Shown here: piece by piece, positions 61,149 to 64,000 of the stretch | How positions within the stretch are numbered: the first letter of the stretch is position 1 | Layout: the number at the start of each line of letters is the position of its first letter | Assembly (NCBI RefSeq): GCF_007004725.1 | Contig: NZ_ML660161.1 | Span: 235,122-299,121 of the forward strand | Reading direction: 5' to 3' | Length of the DNA stretch: 64,000 bases | Source of the DNA: Aliikangiella coralliicola | Lineage (GTDB): Bacteria > Pseudomonadota > Gammaproteobacteria > Enterobacterales > Kangiellaceae | Notes under the pieces: generated by a model | The model's database searches: none | The model's input: the letters and a program-made list of their open reading frames with translations, nothing else | What the model was told of the DNA's origin: nothing | Translations under genes and position numbers: made by a program

Positions 61149-62855
61149 ATGAGCAACTTTACCAATTTCTCACCGCTTGAATCTGAAAATTCAGATAACA
61201 AGTCTGAAGAACCGGGGACGCTAAAACTCGACTTCAACGAGCGTAGCGATCAGATTAGCCCATTAATAGAAACGTTACCATTTGGCAAAACATTGTGGCG
61301 CTATCCCGAACGTCAGCGTTTGGAAGCCAAGCTGGCTGAGCTTAATGATTTACAACCAGAACAAGTGCTTTGCACTAACGGTGGCGACGAAGCAATCATG
61401 TTGCTAATGCGCATCGTTAAAGAAACTGGTAGCGTCATTTTACCGTTGCCCGCATTTTCCCAATATACCTGGGGGGTTGAAAGCTGGCAGTTGAATAAAA
61501 CACTGATACCTGCGAAAGCTGATCTCGCTATTGATATTCAGGCAACTCAACAGGCTATCAAAGCTAATCCTAAAGCGGTGACAATAATAACCCGCCCGAA
61601 TAATCCAACTGGGGAAATGATTCCGTTGGGCGATTTATTAAACCTGGTGGAAACCGCTCAAGCAGTCGGAGGGTGGATTTTTCTGGATGAAGCCTATATC
61701 GAGTTTAGTGAAGAACAAAGCGCTGTTTATTCACTGCTTAATCAATATGACAACCTGGTGGTCTTGCGGACTTTTTCCAAAGCTTATGGATTGGCGGGAA
61801 TACGACTTGGTTATCTACTCGGTTCAAAAAAATTGATTAAGGAATTTGAACAACGCTGCATGCCGTTTAATGTCGCTGAGCCGAGTCTGCAAATCGGTAT
61901 TCAGGCTTTGTCGGTTGAAAATAGAAAAGATGCCACTGATTATTGCAAAACGATTATCAGAAACCGTCAGCAAATCACTGGTTGGTTGGTGGAAGCGGGC
62001 TTTTCTCTTGTTCCAAGTCAAGCCAACTTTGTTATGATAAAACTGCCGCCTAATCAGGCGAAGGCAATTCAGTCCTTTTTGGCAAAAAATGGTATTTTAG
62101 TTCGCTCCTTCCAGTCTGACGAATTGATTAACTGTTTAAGAATTACCATTCCTTACAACACCAAAAGATTATTTGATAAATTGAAACAAGCTTTGTGGCC
62201 TGATTTGATTTGTCTGGATATGGACGGCGTTTTAATCGATACCAGTAATAGTTATGACGAATCAGTTAAAGCAACGGTATTGGAACTCGCCGGTGAGAAA
62301 ATTTCTCAAGCCGATATAGACCGATTAAAAGATACCGGCGGATTCAATAATGACTGGGTTCTTACGCAAAAGTTACTTGAAAATCTGGGGCTCAATTTTG
62401 AATTACAACAAGTCATTGACGTTTTCCAGCGACTTTATCTTGGTGAAAATAATGACGGCCTGGTTACCAATGAAGAGCGATTGATAAGTGATCGTTTAAT
62501 TGCGCGAATTAATGAAAGTCAAAACTGCCGGTTTGCTATTGTCACCGGGCGACCAAGAAATGAAGCCATTGCGGGCCAACAAATGTTGAACCTGCAGCGA
62601 CTAGATCTGATCAGCCTTGATGACGTTGAAAAGCCTAAACCCTCACCGGAAGGAATTCAAAAATTACAAAACAAATACTCAAGTTTCAGTTGGATGTGCG
62701 GCGACAATCCAGACGATATGAAAGCCGCCAACGCCTCGAATTCACTCGCCGTTGGTATTGGCGAAAGAAACGCAGCAGCGCTTTACCAGGCGGGGGCGGA
62801 TATTGTGTTAAAGAATATTAACGAACTGGAGGCATGGCTATGTCAACGCAGCTAA
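61149..62855 (+). CDS. hisC: Histidinol-phosphate aminotransferase fused to HAD phosphatase
   Basis: 568 aa from ATG at 61149 (GGAAG and GAG upstream); TTG at 61134 is also in frame. Residues 1-350: class I/II aminotransferase with PNNPTGE, DEAYIEF and the PLP lysine K211 in TFSKAYGLAGIRLGYL. Residues about 352-568: HAD hydrolase with LDMDGVLID (D357, D359), VTGRPR, KPKPSPEG and GDNPDDMKAA. The fused HAD part resembles the TIGR01548-like family known beside HisC/HisB. As hisB here lacks its own phosphatase domain, the HAD half is a good candidate for histidinol-phosphate phosphatase, giving transamination and dephosphorylation on one chain. Confidence 0.9.
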   Translation: MSNFTNFSPLESENSDNKSEEPGTLKLDFNERSDQISPLIETLPFGKTLWRYPERQRLEAKLAELNDLQPEQVLCTNGGDEAIMLLMRIVKETGSVILPLPAFSQYTWGVESWQLNKTLIPAKADLAIDIQATQQAIKANPKAVTIITRPNNPTGEMIPLGDLLNLVETAQAVGGWIFLDEAYIEFSEEQSAVYSLLNQYDNLVVLRTFSKAYGLAGIRLGYLLGSKKLIKEFEQRCMPFNVAEPSLQIGIQALSVENRKDATDYCKTIIRNRQQITGWLVEAGFSLVPSQANFVMIKLPPNQAKAIQSFLAKNGILVRSFQSDELINCLRITIPYNTKRLFDKLKQALWPDLICLDMDGVLIDTSNSYDESVKATVLELAGEKISQADIDRLKDTGGFNNDWVLTQKLLENLGLNFELQQVIDVFQRLYLGENNDGLVTNEERLISDRLIARINESQNCRFAIVTGRPRNEAIAGQQMLNLQRLDLISLDDVEKPKPSPEGIQKLQNKYSSFSWMCGDNPDDMKAANASNSLAVGIGERNAAALYQAGADIVLKNINELEAWLCQRS

Positions 62856-63442
62856 ATAATCAATTAACAAATACCGTTGAAATCGAGCGTCAAACCAAAG
62901 AAACCAATATTGCATTAGCGCTTAATATTTCAGGCAGTCAGCAAATTAATATTAATACCGGAATCGGTTTTCTTGACCACATGCTGCAACAACTTGCGTC
63001 CCATGCTCGCTGGGATCTCGATATTCAAGTGAAAGGCGATCTCGAAGTTGATGATCACCACACTGTTGAAGATATTGCTATTTGTCTGGGTGATGCCCTC
63101 CAGCAAAGCTGGCGGAATTTGTCTTCGATGCAGCGTTATGGCCAGCGATTATTGCCGATGGATGAAGCGCTGATTATGTGCGCAGTTGATTTGTCTGGCA
63201 GAGGAATTTATGTCGGTGATTTGGAGTTTAGTCGAGAGAATCTTGGCGGAGTCAGCACTGAAATGTTTGAGCACTTTTTTCGAACACTTGCCTCAAGTGC
63301 GGCGATAACACTACATATCAACCCAATGTACTACCGCAATAATCACCATCTTGCGGAAGGGTGTTTTAAGGCGGTTGCTTATGCGCTTAAAGAAGCCCTT
63401 GGTAGTGCGACCGGAGAAAATACGACAAAAGGGATGCTGTAG
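62840..63442 (+). CDS. hisB: Imidazoleglycerol-phosphate dehydratase
   Basis: 200 aa from ATG at 62840, because GGAGG then stands 7 nt upstream; ATG at 62834 would be only 1 nt away. Monofunctional IGPD with the manganese-binding repeats FLDHMLQQLASHARWD, DDHHTVEDIAICLGDAL and HHLAEGCFKAVAYAL. No N-terminal HAD phosphatase domain as in enteric HisB. Its start overlaps the hisC-HAD stop by 16 bp. Confidence 0.96.
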   Translation: MSTQLNNQLTNTVEIERQTKETNIALALNISGSQQININTGIGFLDHMLQQLASHARWDLDIQVKGDLEVDDHHTVEDIAICLGDALQQSWRNLSSMQRYGQRLLPMDEALIMCAVDLSGRGIYVGDLEFSRENLGGVSTEMFEHFFRTLASSAAITLHINPMYYRNNHHLAEGCFKAVAYALKEALGSATGENTTKGML

Positions 63443-63495
63443 CTGGTTGCCGTTGTTATTAATAAAGCCAGTTGTTGGCTAGAGAGTAAAAAACG

Positions 63496-64000
63496 ATGAA
63501 AAAAATTCTAATTATCGACACCAAAGCCGGTAATTTATTTAGTCTGAAAGCTGCCATTGAAAGGTTGGGTTTTGCAGTCACTATTTTAGATAAACCGAAT
63601 GACGAAACATTTGATGGTGTCGTTATTCCAGGGCAAGGCCGCTTTGGCACGGTATTGAAAAATATTCGCGAAAACAAGTGGGATGTATTTTTGGAAAGTG
63701 CCCGACAAATAAACTTACCTATCTTAGGAATTTGCGTAGGTATGCAGGTTTTTTTTGAAGCCAGTGAAGAAGATTCTAATGTTGCCGGTTTGAGCTGGTT
63801 TAAAGGCAAAGCGAAGGCGTTGGATTTTCCTAAAAAGCCAATGGTGGGCTGGGCGAAACTGGATAGTGAAATGTGGTCCGATTCTGTGGTTTATTTTGTG
63901 AATAGTTATGCGATAAAACAAAGTGATTTATCTATTGCAGAAACCTGTTATGGAGAAACTTTCTGTGCGGCGATTAAAAAAGATAATTTTATCGGCGTCC
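63496..64000 (+). CDS. hisH: Imidazole glycerol phosphate synthase, glutamine amidotransferase subunit (partial)
   Basis: ATG at 63496 (MKKILIIDTKAGNLFSLKAA), open to the window end, 168 codons seen. AGAGAG lies upstream. Type 1 amidotransferase: oxyanion region PGQGRFG and nucleophile in ILGICVGMQVFFE (Cys; Val where Leu is usual). The C-terminal His-Glu pair is beyond the window. It supplies ammonia to HisF. The frame was not in the list of long ORFs but is certain from sequence. Confidence 0.95.
   Translation, partial: MKKILIIDTKAGNLFSLKAAIERLGFAVTILDKPNDETFDGVVIPGQGRFGTVLKNIRENKWDVFLESARQINLPILGICVGMQVFFEASEEDSNVAGLSWFKGKAKALDFPKKPMVGWAKLDSEMWSDSVVYFVNSYAIKQSDLSIAETCYGETFCAAIKKDNFIGV

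Overview
The window looks like chromosomal DNA of a marine-type gammaproteobacterium with moderately AT-rich DNA. The evidence is the gcvT-gcvH-gcvP order, a glrK-qseG-glrR locus, a his operon with a seven-histidine leader peptide, a Fur-boxed TonB receptor, a MarR/CadC-like/LysR regulator set and large secreted M4 and M28 proteases with PKD and chitin-binding modules. A relative of Aliikangiella/Pleionea (Kangiellaceae) would fit, but this is a guess from gene content and cannot be fixed to a genus from the sequence alone.

Left end (1-7.6 kb): an AT-rich accessory segment. It carries a di-haem peroxidase/MauG-type enzyme overlapping a secreted partner, and an internally deleted IS481-like element (3630-3983) that keeps both inverted repeats. 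Next is an antiphage nucleotide-depletion gene of the AvcD/dCTP-deaminase type (3989-5545) with an unlisted 51-aa ORF just upstream (5597-5752), where the inhibitory AvcI RNA is expected. An intact IS3-family element (6259-7514, 3-bp target duplication AGT) forms the border to the core genome. 7.6-14.4 kb: glycine cleavage operon, a periplasmic solute-binding protein, glyoxalase I and a single-domain winged-helix regulator. 14.7-20.1 kb: a compact, overlapping cluster of two FemAB/BioF2-like GNAT proteins and an ABC exporter with unusual nucleotide-binding motifs, preceded by a membrane-anchored alpha-toroid protein; I infer an envelope or secreted-product function.

20.3-36.4 kb: a persulfide-dioxygenase-like hydrolase, a GST and diaminopropionate ammonia-lyase. 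These are followed by a MacB-like efflux operon (adaptor, ATPase, two permeases) that ends with its own NtrC-type regulator and NtrY-like kinase and begins with a plausible sigma-54 promoter. Divergent from it is a TetR-adaptor-RND efflux operon. The shared intergenic region holds three tandem 11-bp repeats. 36.5-46.6 kb: two small EF-hand proteins, the glrK-qseG-glrR signalling locus, then the M28 aminopeptidase and M4 metalloprotease, which share a PKD/CBM5-12 C-terminal cassette.

47.2-59.7 kb: a secreted metallo-beta-lactamase-fold protein divergent from a MarR regulator with three operator copies between them; a CadC-like TPR regulator; an SUMF1-fold secreted protein; a LysR/DJ-1 divergent pair; a Fur-controlled TonB receptor with a CcmI-C-terminus-like partner; a bulb-type lectin; a Nudix hydrolase; and a GDCCVxC zinc-ribbon protein. 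60.0-64.0 kb: the start of the histidine operon (leader peptide, attenuator, hisG, a hisC-HAD phosphatase fusion, hisB, partial hisH). hisD is absent from its usual place.
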